DNA of 64,000 nucleotides from Bathynomus jamesi. Taxonomy: Eukaryota > Arthropoda > Malacostraca > Isopoda > Cirolanidae. The translations under genes and the position numbers were made by a program. This document shows positions 21,826 to 33,785 of the stretch, one piece after another. The stretch is from contig JAJOZX010008852.1 in assembly GCA_023014485.1 (NCBI GenBank), forward strand, positions 101,043 to 165,042, read 5' to 3'. The notes below the pieces were generated by a model, which made no database searches, was not told where the DNA came from, and was given only the letters and a program-made list of their open reading frames with translations. Each line of letters starts with the position of its first letter. Position 1 is the first letter of the stretch.

Positions 21826-21966
21826 CTGGTTTGGGGTATTGGTGGGCACTTCCCTCTTGATGAGTAGTCGCAGGACTGCGCCCGCTTCTTTCATAATGCT
21901 TACCGCCACGTAGTGATCTACCACCTCCACGTTCTTCCCGTTCACCACCACCAGTTTATCACCCAG
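21826..21966 (-). CDS. scrib: scrib exon 14: PDZ1, second part
   Basis: 141 bases, phase 0 both sides. It encodes LGDKLVVVNGKNVEVVDHYV then MKEAGAVLRLLIKRE, the rest of PDZ1, and a short tail ending NTPNQ. Acceptor atattcgcag, donor CAG|GTGAGT. The intron on its upstream side contains long TA arrays and a small mariner derivative; the one downstream is about 8 kb. Confidence 0.96.
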
Positions 21967-22018
21967 CTGCGAATATGGAACAATAACCAGGATGAAAAAG
22001 ATACACCACCACCACCAC

Positions 22019-22046
22019 CATATATATATATATATTATATATATAT

Positions 22047-22086
<40 letters not shown>
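22019..22086. repeat. (TA)n arrays
   Basis: Interrupted TA alternation directly upstream, on the coding strand, of the acceptor of scrib exon 14, preceded by a (CCA)n run on the plus strand. Confidence 0.95.
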
Positions 22087-22088
<2 letters not shown>

Positions 22089-22134
22089 CAGATGGACTCA
22101 AACTTTTGATTATATATATATATATATACACACA

Positions 22135-22537
22135 CAGGGTGGTGCAAAAGTCTGGACCCATAGGCAATTTACTATATAAAAAATATCTTTCGATTTTTAT
22201 AATAGTTTTTATAATTTAATTTTTGTTTATAATTTTACTAAATATTTTTCAGATTGTTACCCTATGGCAGACAAGTTAACAATAGTAGAAAGAATAGAGC
22301 TTGTGCTTTTGTACGCAAAAGAAGGAGCCACCTCACGTTCAGTCGCAAATTTCCTTATGCCTCGATTATACGAAATATCATTACACTTATTGTAAATTCT
22401 GAACTAGAACGTTAAATTTAACATAATTTAGTCACTGGTGTATGGTTAATTAAATTTCATTTCATAATAAACTTCCTGCAGGCCACACTTTTTTTCCATA
22501 TAAACCGCCTATGGGTCCAGACTTTTGCACCACCCTG
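22135..22537 (+). mobile_element. mariner-type deletion derivative (family D)
   Basis: 403 bases with ends CAGGGTGGTGCAAAAGTCTG and exact complement extending about 30 bases, set inside TA and CA/GT arrays. Between them remains a short piece of transposase start at 22265 (MADKLTIVERIELVLLYAKE). No full-length partner is in the window. Confidence 0.85.
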
Positions 22538-22547
22538 TGTGTGTGTG

Positions 22548-22587
<40 letters not shown>

Positions 22588-22593
<6 letters not shown>

Positions 22594-23960
22594 CAAAAGT
22601 TTGAGTCCATCTGTAATTTTTCTGATCACTGAAAAGTATGAGAAATGAGACACATTTTTGAAAAACGTACTTAATTGTAAATCACAACAAAAGCCAATGT
22701 TTTTAATGTAGTTAACAGGAAATTCTATGAAAAATTACAAAAATTAAACATTCTTTGGATCTACTTCAAGCCCTGATTCCAGTCTCATGTCTTGCAAGCA
22801 TCGATTGTACTAAAGTTTGAAGGGTTTCTTTGCGAATGGCTTGCCATCTTTCTTATATTATGTTTCATAATTTTTGCATAGTAGTTGGTGGTTCGTTTCC
22901 AATAGAATTTCCACGTCGCTTAACCATTTACTAATACTACTTTTTTCACTTCCAGATCACAATTACAATTTTCATAATTACAAACAAGGTTAGGTAGACT
23001 AGCCATGAGTGGACCCTAGGGTCTTTGCTGGTCTTAAACATTATAACATATGACAATGATTCTAACACCAAAAAAATTCATGTACATAATGAAGTACTGA
23101 GCAGTGTAGTTAGACTTCAAGCGAAATCATTGCACGAATGTGGAAGAAGTTAACGATCCACAAACAGAGTGTAAAATCTCAATGGAAGTTATTCAAAGAA
23201 CACTGCAACGCTTTGCGAAAGTCTATATTTTCCTCTTGTACACGATCAGATCGATCTTGTAATACAACTTCTAGACAAGATTGTATTATTAGGAATGTTG
23301 CTATTGCGATTCGCTTCCAGCATCTGAAATTATTACAGAAGTTCAAGAACACTGACATTTATATCAGTATTAACACCACCAAAATAAGATTAGCTGAAAA
23401 AGGCTTAAAAGGAATAACTGATGCAACAAAGTCTTACATAAGCAAAACAAACCAATTAAAATGCTGAATTTTCCAAAGGAATCTAAGAATTGAAAAGATA
23501 AGTGGAAAAAGTACTCTGGACACAAGAAATTAAATTAGAACTTTTTGCTAATATAAATTTTTGTGAGGAGACTTGGCAATGAAAAATTTCGGCAAGATTG
23601 TGCTAATAAAACTAAGGTATGGTGGAGGCTGTATAATGGTGCGGGAATATTTTTGGAGCGAGTGAAGTTGATTTTGTAAAAATTGATGAAATAATGAAAA
23701 AGGAAAACCACATGATCTTGGCACACCAAGTACAATACGATTGATAGGACACGGGTTTGAATTAAAACACGATAACGACCCTAAGTATACAGTATGATGA
23801 TAAAAAAAAAAACAGAAGACTGTTGCAAAATAAAGACCAACTACTTTGCAACGATTATGGAACATAATACGCGTAAAATGACAATCAGTACAATCGATAA
23901 CTGAAAGATGTGAGGCTGTAATCAAGGCTTGCGGGTTCTACAAAGTACTTAATTTTTTTT
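22588..23960 (+). pseudogene. Tc1-like transposon, decayed
   Basis: Starts with ATCAAAAGTTTGAGTCCATC after a TA array. The region around 23230-23460 reads TTSRQDCIIRNVAIAIRFQH then TKIRLAEKGLKG, a Tc1 paired-like HTH. Further on, WKKVLWTxE-like, RYGGGCIMV and FELKHDNDPKYT correspond to the first and second acidic motifs of DD34E transposases, and CEAVIKACG matches the C-terminus. Many stops and shifts. The right end is not found. A reverse copy of the left terminus (GATGGACTCAAACTTTTGAT) lies at 22091-22110, so an end of a second copy is nearby. Confidence 0.72.
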
Positions 23961-24149
23961 ATTTGTTAACCTGACGAAGATGTCTACCCATTGGAGTACA
24001 AATTCCCCCAAAACCGACGAGGTGGGACCTCTCTGAAACCTTTTAAATAACCTGATATTTGTGATCAACTATTATAGTGAAAATCAACATAACGCATTCG
24101 CATTAGTGAAACACAAAGTGAGATTCTAACAAAAGTAATTAAACCTCAC

Positions 24150-24307
24150 CCTGAGACCGGAATTGTACGCGGGGCCTCCTTCCGTTACTCTCGATATGAA
24201 GATACCCTCATCGTTTCCTCTGTAAGGGGTCGAACCTTTGCCCCCGGCGATTGACAACCCCAATCCGCCAGTAGTCCGCTCCACGTTGATTTCCAAAACT
24301 TGTTCAT
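24150..24307 (-). CDS. scrib: scrib exon 13: PDZ1, first part
   Basis: 158 bases, phase 1 in, phase 0 out. It encodes EINVERTTGGLGLSIAGGKG then DEGIFISRVTEGGPAYNSGL. GLGL is the carboxylate-binding loop of the PDZ fold, and the run from SIAGG to EGGPA matches Scribble PDZ1. PDZ1 binds C-terminal peptides of junctional partners. Acceptor aaaattag, donor AGG|GTGAGG. Confidence 0.96.
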
Positions 24308-24431
24308 CTAATTTTAAAGAAAACAAAAATCTATATTTTCAATTCATCAATTGTAAAAAAAATTTTCTTCAATGTAACAAGTATTAATGTTAGGGCAGGA
24401 AAATACGATGAAACAGTGATAACGAAACGAC

Positions 24432-24609
24432 CTGGAACTATTTCATTACCCGCTGTATCCGTTGGTTTGGGTTCATTTTCGGGGTTATGAAGGGGTACGA
24501 CAGAGGGATTCACAGAGTCTGTTTTACTCTCAATTAATGGCGGTGGGGTCGGGGTTGGCTCGGGTTGCTGTTGGTTCTGCTGCTGCTGCTGCTGTTGCAA
24601 AGCTTGTTG
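24432..24609 (-). CDS. scrib: scrib exon 12: poly-Gln linker before PDZ1
   Basis: 178 bases, phase 0 in, phase 1 out. It starts QQALQQQQQQQNQQQPEPTP and ends with a Pro/Asn/Glu-rich stretch through GNEIVP. A CAG run encodes the glutamines. Acceptor tttcatag, donor CCAG|GTCGTT, again with C at +3. The split Asp codon opens exon 13. Confidence 0.88.
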
Positions 24610-25556
24610 CTATGAAAACACGAATAAACGTAAGTAAACGAGTAACACGAATAAAACATCGATACTTTGGCAATGGCGGAGAAAATTGATGTGGTTAAAA
24701 GATACTAACACAAAATGAATAAAAATATGAACAAGCGCATTCACCAAGTGTATCTTTGATTAAAGTCCTTATGGATACAACGATTTTCATTGCTTTGCGC
24801 AGCTCACTTACAGTGAAATAATACGTGTAGTGTTTCTCTACTTTTAGCAGACGCAGGGCAGGACGTCCGGAGGGTAAATATTGATTGTAACGAAAGTTTG
24901 ACATGAGGTCTTACTGATTATGAAACACACACCGACTTTCTGACGGAAACATGGTTTACGAACGATGAATACTTAAACTATCGCACCGATAAGATTAGAT
25001 TGTGTTTTGGATTAGATTTGACAATAAATTTTTAAAATACAGCTCATATAATATATATATATATAATATATAAAATTTCCGTTATCAACTAAAATAGTTT
25101 TAGGGCTAAAAACTTTCTCAACTGTCCTAAATGAAGTACAATACAATACAACCCTCATAGTGTATATTTATATCAATTTAATCCTACTCAACTTTGCAGT
25201 TGTTAAAATTATACGATCATATAAATATATAAAACTGCATACCAGTTACAATCTCCTATCCACGGCATACATAAAACATTCACTTGACTTCAAAACACAT
25301 TTCAATTAGCATCATCATCATCATTATAAATATTATTATTTCACTACAATGATCTAACTATTTCTGCAAATTATTATATAGTGCAAGTTAAATATTAGTT
25401 AAATATTTGAAAAGACACTTTTTAAATCAACTTACTCTTGTTACTTCAGTTCGGATTGGCTATTGAAAAAATGGAAAACAAACTAAGTTTTCAGATAAAA
25501 ACCAAGTAAAAAGATAATTGTTAAACACAACTTTAACATCACTAACTACATATATA
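24610..25556 (-). other. scrib intron 11-12, left part
   Basis: AT-rich non-coding DNA. A minus-strand frame at 24812-24904 ends in a good donor (ACT|GTAAGT), but no acceptor gives a phase that fits exons 11 and 12. A short TA array lies near 25050. Confidence 0.6.
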
Positions 25557-26735
25557 CTGGTCAAAAAAAGAAACGCAATTAGCTTGCATATGGTGTAAAA
25601 TTTAAGTTGTTAGTGGTATTATCACAGTTTCAAGATTATGGTTAAATGTTTGTTCAAATCTTTTAAAGCCACTTAGCGCATGTTTTTAAACCTGACTAAT
25701 CCCGGCTAAGACGCCATTTTGTTACAAACAATAAACAGAGATTAAATTGAATGTATTCTTTATGAAGGCATGCATTTTTTCTTTGACTTCACAGAATACA
25801 CACTGCCCGTTGAGAAAACCAAACTTTTTCCCGCGATTGAGGCATGCCACGACTCTCAGAGGTCAACAGAGGTCGTGCCTTGGGCATGTTGGATGCAGGC
25901 ATGTCTGCTGTCCAAGTTGCACAACGAATGCATGTGCATCCCACAATCTCTAGGCTTGTTAGACGGTACAATGCCACAGGAAGTGTTCAGGACCTGCCAA
26001 GACGTGGGCGACCTCGTGTGACGACCCAACGCCAGGATCGCCACATTGTACTGCAGCACCTGCGTCATCGGCAGCGGAATGCTCGTCAGACAGCCAGAGA
26101 GACATCTGGTATCCACAACAACAGAATTAGTGACCAGACCGTCAGAAACCGACTCCGATCCCGCAGGCCTTACAGAGGTCCTTTTCTCACTGATGCAAGA
26201 AGGCAACGACGCCTGCAATGAGCCTATCAGCACCGTGACCTATCGTGGGCCTATCAGCTCTGACTGACCAGCGCTACAGGGATGAGATTCTTCACCCACA
26301 TGTTCTTCCATTCATGAGGCAACATCCAGAATTGGTGCTCCTGCAACAGGACAATGCCAGACCTCATGCAGCCAGGATAGTGCAGGCGTACCTGCAGGGA
26401 CAACAGGTGCAGACCTTACCATGGCCAGCCTTCAGCCCAGACATGTCACCGATAGAGCACGCATGGGATGAACTTGAACGGCGAGTTCGCGGACGTCAGC
26501 ATCAGCCGCAGAACATCAGGGAACTGACCAATGCAATTATTGAAGAGTGGAGGGCCATCCCTGTTGCTTTCCTGCAGAGACTGTTGAGGTCGATGAGGGC
26601 CAGACTCCAAGCCTGCATTGTGGCTAGGGGTGGCCATACGCGTTATTGACTGTTATGTTAAAGAATCATTTACTATATACTGAGTCCTCATGTTTATTAA
26701 TAAATCTCAAAAATTGCGTTTCTTTTTTTGACCAG
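25557..26735 (+). mobile_element. Tc1-like transposon (DD34E) with internal deletion
   Basis: Ends CTGGTCAAAAAAAGAAACGC and complement, flanked by TA. The transposase starts at 25844 (MPRLSEVNRGRALGMLDAGM) with HTH motif SAVQVAQRMHVHPTISRLVR and the linker GRPRVTTQRQDRHIVL. The part with the first acidic residue is missing near 26220. LLQQDNARPHAARI and WPAFSPDMSPIEHAWDEL carry the second D and the E, 34 residues apart. The two halves are in different frames, so this copy cannot make an enzyme. Confidence 0.88.
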
Positions 26736-26846
26736 TATAGTTAGCATTCGTTAAAAAAATAAACTAACGAAATAATGGCTGTGGATTCCAAGGTTGCCTT
26801 AAACGAACTATTTAATTACATCAAATAATAATAATATATATATTAT

Positions 26847-26934
26847 ATGTAAAGAACGACGCTTGTGTAGAAGAACGTTCCGTTCCGCACGAGATGAGGA
26901 ACGTTCTTCTACACAAGCGTCGTTCTTTACATTA
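26847..26934. repeat. short palindrome related to the foldback at 59.65 kb
   Basis: GTAAAGAACGACGCTTGTGT is followed by its own complement after a centre containing gttccgcacgagatgagg. The same first 18 bases open the repeats at 59391 and 59655, so this looks like a minimal member of that family without the tRNA-like part. Confidence 0.75.
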
Positions 26935-27479
26935 ATTATACTGTATGTTGTTTGCAGTTAAATATATATATATTTTAATAATTAGTAAGCTGCGAGATGG
27001 AATGTTAGTCGCAGATGCGATTTAGTTAATTATTAGCGACAATAACTGTTATGATTCATTAGCCCATTCACTAAAAATGAATTACATCCATTGTGTAATA
27101 TTATGCAGTTTGCGGAGGAAATAAAATCTTTGGATAAAATTAAATCGGCAAAAATTCGTAATTGGTTAAAAAAAAAAAAAAAAAAAATGCCGAATGCAGA
27201 CATTCCAATTAGTCAGATTATTTTACAAACCAGTTATGAATTATTGGCGAATTATAAAAAAAATTTCAAGTGTTTTTTCACACCGACTGACTACTAATTT
27301 TATTACAACAACACTCCTTCATGATTGATCGTACCGTAGTACCTTTAACTAACTAAAAACTACGGGCAAGAAAAAAAGAAAAACCACAATGTACGTAATT
27401 CAAACCTTCAAAACGGGAAAATTTAACATAATGGGGGAAACAGAAAGTGAGGGAAAGACGCAAGGTTAAAGGAACCGAC
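26935..27479. other. intron DNA left of scrib exon 11
   Basis: AT-rich, with an A-run near 27170-27186. The segment AATGTTAGTCGCAGATGCG at 27001-27019 and its flank recur inside the mariner at 28.24 kb. No gene seen. Confidence 0.55.
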
Positions 27480-27653
27480 CTGAGCAATGATAGAAGCTAC
27501 TTTTTCCACATCTGACGTTTTGGTGGAGGGATTGATTCGTATTTTTTTGAGGTGGTGTGGCGTGTCTTTGCGGTGGAGGCGTGGCTTCTCCTGCACATCC
27601 TCACCCTCTCCACCCTCCTCCATACTAAACCCAACATGGCGGTCTCCTTCACC
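27480..27653 (-). CDS. scrib: scrib exon 11: LAPSDb
   Basis: 174 bases, phase 0 both sides. It encodes GEGDRHVGFSMEEGGEGEDV, then KPRLHRKDTPHHLKKIRI, then DVEKVASIIAQ. The RLHRxDTPHHLK core is the second LAP-specific domain of Scribble. The acceptor has a good pyrimidine tract (ccctttctactag). The donor is CAG|GTCGGT, with C at +3. Confidence 0.93.
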
Positions 27654-27715
27654 CTAGTAGAAAGGGCCACAGTCAATCCCTTCCCGAAGAAAGTGTGCTT
27701 ATGTGGAGGAATGAC

Positions 27716-27718
<3 letters not shown>

Positions 27719-27750
<32 letters not shown>
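27719..27750. repeat. (GT)n microsatellite
   Basis: About 32 bases of GT, followed by a related gcgtgcgtgc stretch, upstream of scrib exon 11. Confidence 0.95.
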
Positions 27751-27753
<3 letters not shown>

Positions 27754-28023
27754 CGGGTACGTAGGCAGGCATGTGCGTGCGTGCGTGGCAGAGCAGGAGA
27801 TTATTGACAATTTTGTGTGTTACACAGAACATTATGATTTTACATCTGCTGCTGTTGTCGCAGTGTGTGTGTGATATTGGCTACCTCATGTCTTCGCGAC
27901 AATCTTTAGGATTAATACCACACTCATCGCGACACGATCATGCAGGTAGCGACATTAGTGGCGTCACATAGATTGACGCTTTACTGAAACTCATTTAATA
28001 CCACAAAAAGAGAGGAGTATATA

Positions 28024-29092
28024 CAGGGTGGGAGAAAAGTCTAAGGATTTTATACATACAACTATTTCGTTAGCATTATACAGATATGTTCAAATGATGA
28101 AACAAATCAAACAAAAAGTCTATAAAAATTTTATTCATACAAATACTTTAAATTTAATTTATCTTCAGAGAGTTCTCCATCCGCAATGATACAATTTGTG
28201 GATTCTAAAACTCTTTGAAAAACACACATTTTTCTTCTGAATGTTAGTCGCAGATGCGATTGTTAGTTAGTTAATTATTAGCCCAAAGCCAGAAATCACA
28301 TGGAGTTAAATCAGGTGATCTGGCTGGCCACTCGATGGGACCTCGCCGCCCAAACCATTTTCCTTCAAGGTTCATACCCAAAATTTCGCGGGCAGCTGCA
28401 AAGTAATGTGTCCTTTGATATGTCAAAGGACACGAGTTCTGAATAACCAAACTATTAGTGTAGCCGTTTTTAACGAGTTTACCCAATCATATTTTAGGAT
28501 TTTTTTTTTCGCCCAGTAGTGAACGTTGTTTGTTTCCTTTACTCGTTAAGCCAAATCTGAAAATTTGATCTTTCCAAGGAAATCTGGATTACTGCTGAAC
28601 TTTTGTCTCATTGTTTCGGCAAACTGCAGCCGTCTATCAGAATCATCGTCGTATATGAGCTGAGAGTAAATGAGTTTGTAATTGTGGTACCACCGTGATT
28701 TCAATATTTTTGCTACTGAAAATTTAAAAATACTCAATTCCTCCGCAACTTTTCTCGTCAAAGTTGTTGGATCGACTTAAAAACTGACCAGGACATTTTC
28801 TTTGTTGTTGTTGTTGTTGTTGTTGTTGTTTGCTGTTACCGTTACTGGCTTTATGCTTCTTGGACGATCTTTTACCAGACTCCGTTTCCAAAAGTTTGAG
28901 CTTTCAGTATTGGAGAGTGGTTGCATTTGGTGGTGGTTTATTATATTTTTCTTGAAATAAAGGCAAACTTTCTTCCTGGCCTTGTATAGTTGCTTTGAAA
29001 AGTATCGCATACACTGCAATTATTGGAATTTATTTATTATTAGGAAATTATTTGCGTGTATAAAATCCTTAAAGACTTTTCTCCCACCCTCG
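28024..29092 (-). mobile_element. mariner-type element, family E (DD41D-like), decayed
   Basis: Ends CAGGGTGGGAGAAAAGTCT and complement with a small change. Minus-strand fragments: SLVKDRPRSIKPVTVTANN (HTH linker) near 28810-28900, KIKFSDLA near 28546 (first acidic motif), and GRRGPIEWPARSPDLTPCDF near 28290-28350 (third). A (TTG)n run at 28803-28830 would encode about nine Asn in the HTH region. The third-motif region breaks off at 28283 into sequence also present at 27.0 kb. Confidence 0.78.
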
Positions 29093-29208
29093 TATAATGA
29101 AAGTTTAGTTGGGTTACGTTAATTAGGTTATTTGGGTTAAGTGTCACTCACTATCCGCGACCGAGATTGTGAAAATGTCGCAGTTTCGTATGGTAGTCAA
29201 ATATACCC

Positions 29209-29211
<3 letters not shown>

Positions 29212-29262
<51 letters not shown>
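29212..29262. repeat. (GC)n then (GT)n microsatellite
   Basis: About 12 bases of GC alternation pass directly into about 38 bases of GT. Confidence 0.95.
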
Positions 29263-29265
<3 letters not shown>

Positions 29266-29527
29266 CACTATATTAATTATAAATAAATGTAGTGCAGAAT
29301 TTAAAATCAAAAGGGCAAATTTAAAAATAACTTCGGTCACCCATGCAGGCTCGACCTGTCATTAATGTTACATTGGGTTAAAAGATACATAATGTTGAAT
29401 CTTCCAAATCTATTTTTTAAATTACTTTTGCAAAAATCGTGTAGATTTGTTTCGCCATTTTTAACTCTATGCTTATCGAAGAAAACGGTACTCGGCTATT
29501 AGGACTCTATTAGGTATTAGGACTCTA

Positions 29528-29895
29528 AATACCTCCTACACGAACCTAGTTGCGGTAAACTTCATTAATTTTTACGATTTTCGTCGGTCTTTTTTTTTTT
29601 TCCGCAGAGGCAAGGTCATGGAAAGTGGCATTAGGCCACAAGTACCTTCGCAAAAACTTATTTGTGGGATAAAATTCATCAAATTTAATAATTTTCATCG
29701 ACTTTATTTCCGACAGAGCAAGATTATAGAAAAGGACATTAGGCCTCGAATACCTCTTGCAGGAACCCATTTCTGAGGTAAACTTTATTAAATTTAATTT
29801 TAGTTGAATTTATTTCCGATGGAACGAGGTCATACGAAACAACAATAGACCTCGAATACCTCTCGTAGGAATTCGTTTGTGGCATTCGCTCGGAC
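29528..29895. repeat. degenerate tandem repeat, ~108-base unit
   Basis: The phrase AATACCTC(C/T)...AGG or close variants starts at 29528, 29640, 29749 and 29855, giving periods of about 112, 108 and 106. Within each unit the order is a TTTGTGG-like block, TTCATTAA(A)TTTAAT, TTTATTTCCGA, a GAG-C-AAG-T-AT block, and GGCCTCGAATA. At least three units, well diverged, no coding sense. Confidence 0.72.
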
Positions 29896-30214
29896 CTTTC
29901 AAATGATACGTATATGGGCTGACTTAATATTCAACCGTCTATAAACGTTTGACTTTTTCAGATTTTAAGAAATTCCAATATAAACCTAAAATTCGAGATT
30001 AAAGCGAAAAAGATCTTCGTAAATTCGTGAAACAAAACCTATCGAAGTTATGAACATGAAGTTTTTATCATATATACACAACTGTATATGCTCTACATAT
30101 TAATATAAAAATAACGGTCATACGTTAAACATTTCATATTTTATAACCATTTCTTTTTCTTTAAACTGATATGGTAACATTTACGCCATTTTTAATTTTT
30201 AATTACTGTATCTC

Positions 30215-30967
30215 AGAGAATTTTTTGGTAAAACTTTACGAGACACCCGCATTGCCATGAAACATGCTACAGTAACGAAACATATATCAATCGATAGAGC
30301 AGAAAAAATGGTGCAAGCAGCTACATATGTATCATTTTGAAAATATGAGAAAATAACAAAATTATGACACTATGAAGATGTTACTAGGCCTATCATAGCT
30401 TACACCATTTGGATCTTTTCCGTTTCATGTACTGTTTCCGATTTTGTTGAAAATAAGATATTTAATGTAGGCCCGGTTGGGTCAACTGTACGCCCTTGAT
30501 GATTGGTTAGGTTAAGTCGTGATATTTTCGTTAGTTTTAACAAAAATATCACAACTTAACCTAACTAATCGTCAAGGGCATACAGGTGACCTAACCGGGT
30601 ATTCAATTAACCTAACCGGGCATTATATCCCGTACAAAATTACAACAACAAACGTAACTTTTGAAGCGCTCATTTCTCCAAAAGAAGACTAACATTTTTG
30701 AGATCAGCGTAAAAATATACATTAAATATCTTATTTTCAACAAAATCCTTAACAATACATGAAACGGAAAAGATCCAAATGGTGTAAGCTATGATAGAGG
30801 CCTAGTAACATCTTCATAGTATTATAACTTTGTTATTTTCTAATATTTTCAAACTGATACATAACTGCTCGAGCCATTTTTTCTGCTATATCGATTGATA
30901 TATGTTTTGTTACTGTAGCATGTTTCATGGCAATGCAGGGGTGTCTCGTAAAGTTTTACCGAATTTT
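30215..30967. repeat. foldback element with nested hairpin
   Basis: Outer arms of about 255 bases, 30215-30470 and 30715-30967, are reverse complements with many small differences: GGTAAAACTTTACGAGACAC at the left end, its counterpart GTGTCTCGTAAAGTTTTACC at the right. Between them lies a second hairpin, 30470-30640, built on GGTTAGGTTAAG...TTAACCTAAC and CCCGGTTGGG...CTAACCGGG. A relative of the inner hairpin is at 41383-41565. Confidence 0.85.
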
Positions 30968-30980
30968 GTTAAGCGCTTTC

Positions 30981-32270
<1,290 letters not shown>

Positions 32271-32271
32271 G

Positions 32272-32520
32272 AAGAGCGTCTCGTAGCTCGATCAGTTAGG
32301 GAGCCACCAGGCATTATTGAAACTCCGCTGAGCCGTGGTGGGTTCGAACTCCAGTGCTGCCTAAAGCTAGGCGGTTCTTTTATGTATCTTACGTCACGAT
32401 AAAGAGGCAGGCTGGACACCCCACTTGAAACTGGCTCTGGCTAAGGTAGCCCAGGCTCGGAATCCTAGCACCTACTTTCTTGGGGGATATGGGGCATGAA
32501 TACTACCTTTTACCTTTGGT
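32272..32520 (+). mobile_element. tRNA-derived SINE
   Basis: A pol III A-box-like stretch TAGCTCGATCAGTTAGGG at 32284 is followed 50 bases on by the B-box-like GGGTTCGAACTCC. A non-tRNA body (aggcaggctggacacccc..., gctctggctaaggtagccca) follows. No terminal repeats. Confidence 0.7.
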
Positions 32521-33343
32521 GAAAGAACCTGAGTCTTGCTCACGACACATCATCTTGTGGTGATCCATATGTGTGTGTAAACCATTTTATGTATATACGT
32601 GCTCTCTCTCTACCTCCAATTTTCTGCGGTGTTTAAGTAAATTGGAATTTCTGCCGAGAGTAACTATGTATAAACAATTCCCTTAAAATCTGTACAATAT
32701 CCTAAATGCAGATTGCAGCCCGCATTTTAATTATTGTCCTGAATACGTGAAAACACACGATCTGGACTCTCAGACCTAAGACGGAGTTACGATCTAGTTC
32801 AATTTTCACAATATGAGTATAGATGAAATGAGTATCATGCACAAATCTTATAGTGAATAAGCCTAAATTCCCTTCCTCTAAATATCGATACGGATTAGGG
32901 GGCCTCACACTGAAAACTTTTAAGTCCCACAGAACAATCTTATGGACGATAATGGACAATAAGAAATACCCATAAAGTTAAAGGACAAAAAATAACTTGC
33001 CAAATAAACATAAGCATTTGAGAGGAAAACAAGACCCAAAAATCAAACGAAGCAAAATGGGAAAGCAAAACTGTAAATTGGGAGAGGAGCAAAACATAAT
33101 AAAAAAAAATAAGCAAGCCATGATGTAACCCATATTAAGCATTTTATTTCGACTTAGCCTTATTTGAAGAGAACAAATTAAAAATAGTAATTTTTTTTAG
33201 GTTTTTAGGTAAACAGATCTGGAAATAAGACATTAATAAAGTAGCCATTATTTTGATTGACAGCAACGTAGTATTATTAATAAAAATAACGTAACTAATA
33301 ATAAAAGCCTATTGCAAAACAGCATTCAAAGCGCTTTAGCTAC
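32521..33343. other. scrib intron, no gene seen
   Basis: AT-rich, with a ctctctctc run near 32602. No domain-like frame on either strand. Confidence 0.5.
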
Positions 33344-33517
33344 CTCAGACTCCGATTCCGATTGTGGGTGCGGTTGTGGTTGTGGTTGCGGTTGTGGTTG
33401 CGGTTGCGGCTGTGGTTCATTAGCAGCTTCCGTTTCTACGGGAGTTTTGTTGACCTCCGGAATGGTGAGGGGAGACTCCACCGACTTGGTCTCCTCTTCC
33501 TTTGGCAAACTGCGTTT
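33344..33517 (-). CDS. scrib: scrib exon 10: linker with Gln-Pro repeat
   Basis: 174 bases, phase 0 both sides. It encodes KRSLPKEEETKSVESPLTIP, then EVNKTPVETEAANE, then a Gln-Pro dipeptide repeat of about eight units made from an imperfect hexanucleotide tract near 33364-33416, then SESESE. Acceptor agtttcag, donor GAG|GTAGCT. The hexamer tract is a likely site of length variation. Confidence 0.82.
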
Positions 33518-33785
33518 CTGAAACTGAAGAAAACGGCAGTAATTTCAGTCTTCAGGATTGTCCGTCACTTTCTCCAACCGACTTCTTCCCGCATTATACC
33601 CTTCCCACGATCATTCGCGGTCCGGAACAAAGAATAACTGACATAATTCAACTCAAGGGAACCCAACTAAGGATGGAAAATCAAATCCGGGGATGAGAAT
33701 GGTTGATGGGACTATTTAACTTACTCCCCCAACATGTAAGGTCATATGACCGAGCACCTACAGCTTCACATGGGATCCCAACAAC

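Noticed and set aside
24695..24904. Open frame with SGRPALRLLKVEKHY and a good GTAAGT donor at its end, candidate scrib exon
   Set aside because: Exons 11 and 12 already join in phase 0, and no acceptor gives this frame a phase 0 entry without a stop.
33312..33521. Plus-strand frame with a Cys-Gly repeat
   Set aside because: Antisense of the Gln-Pro tract in scrib exon 10.
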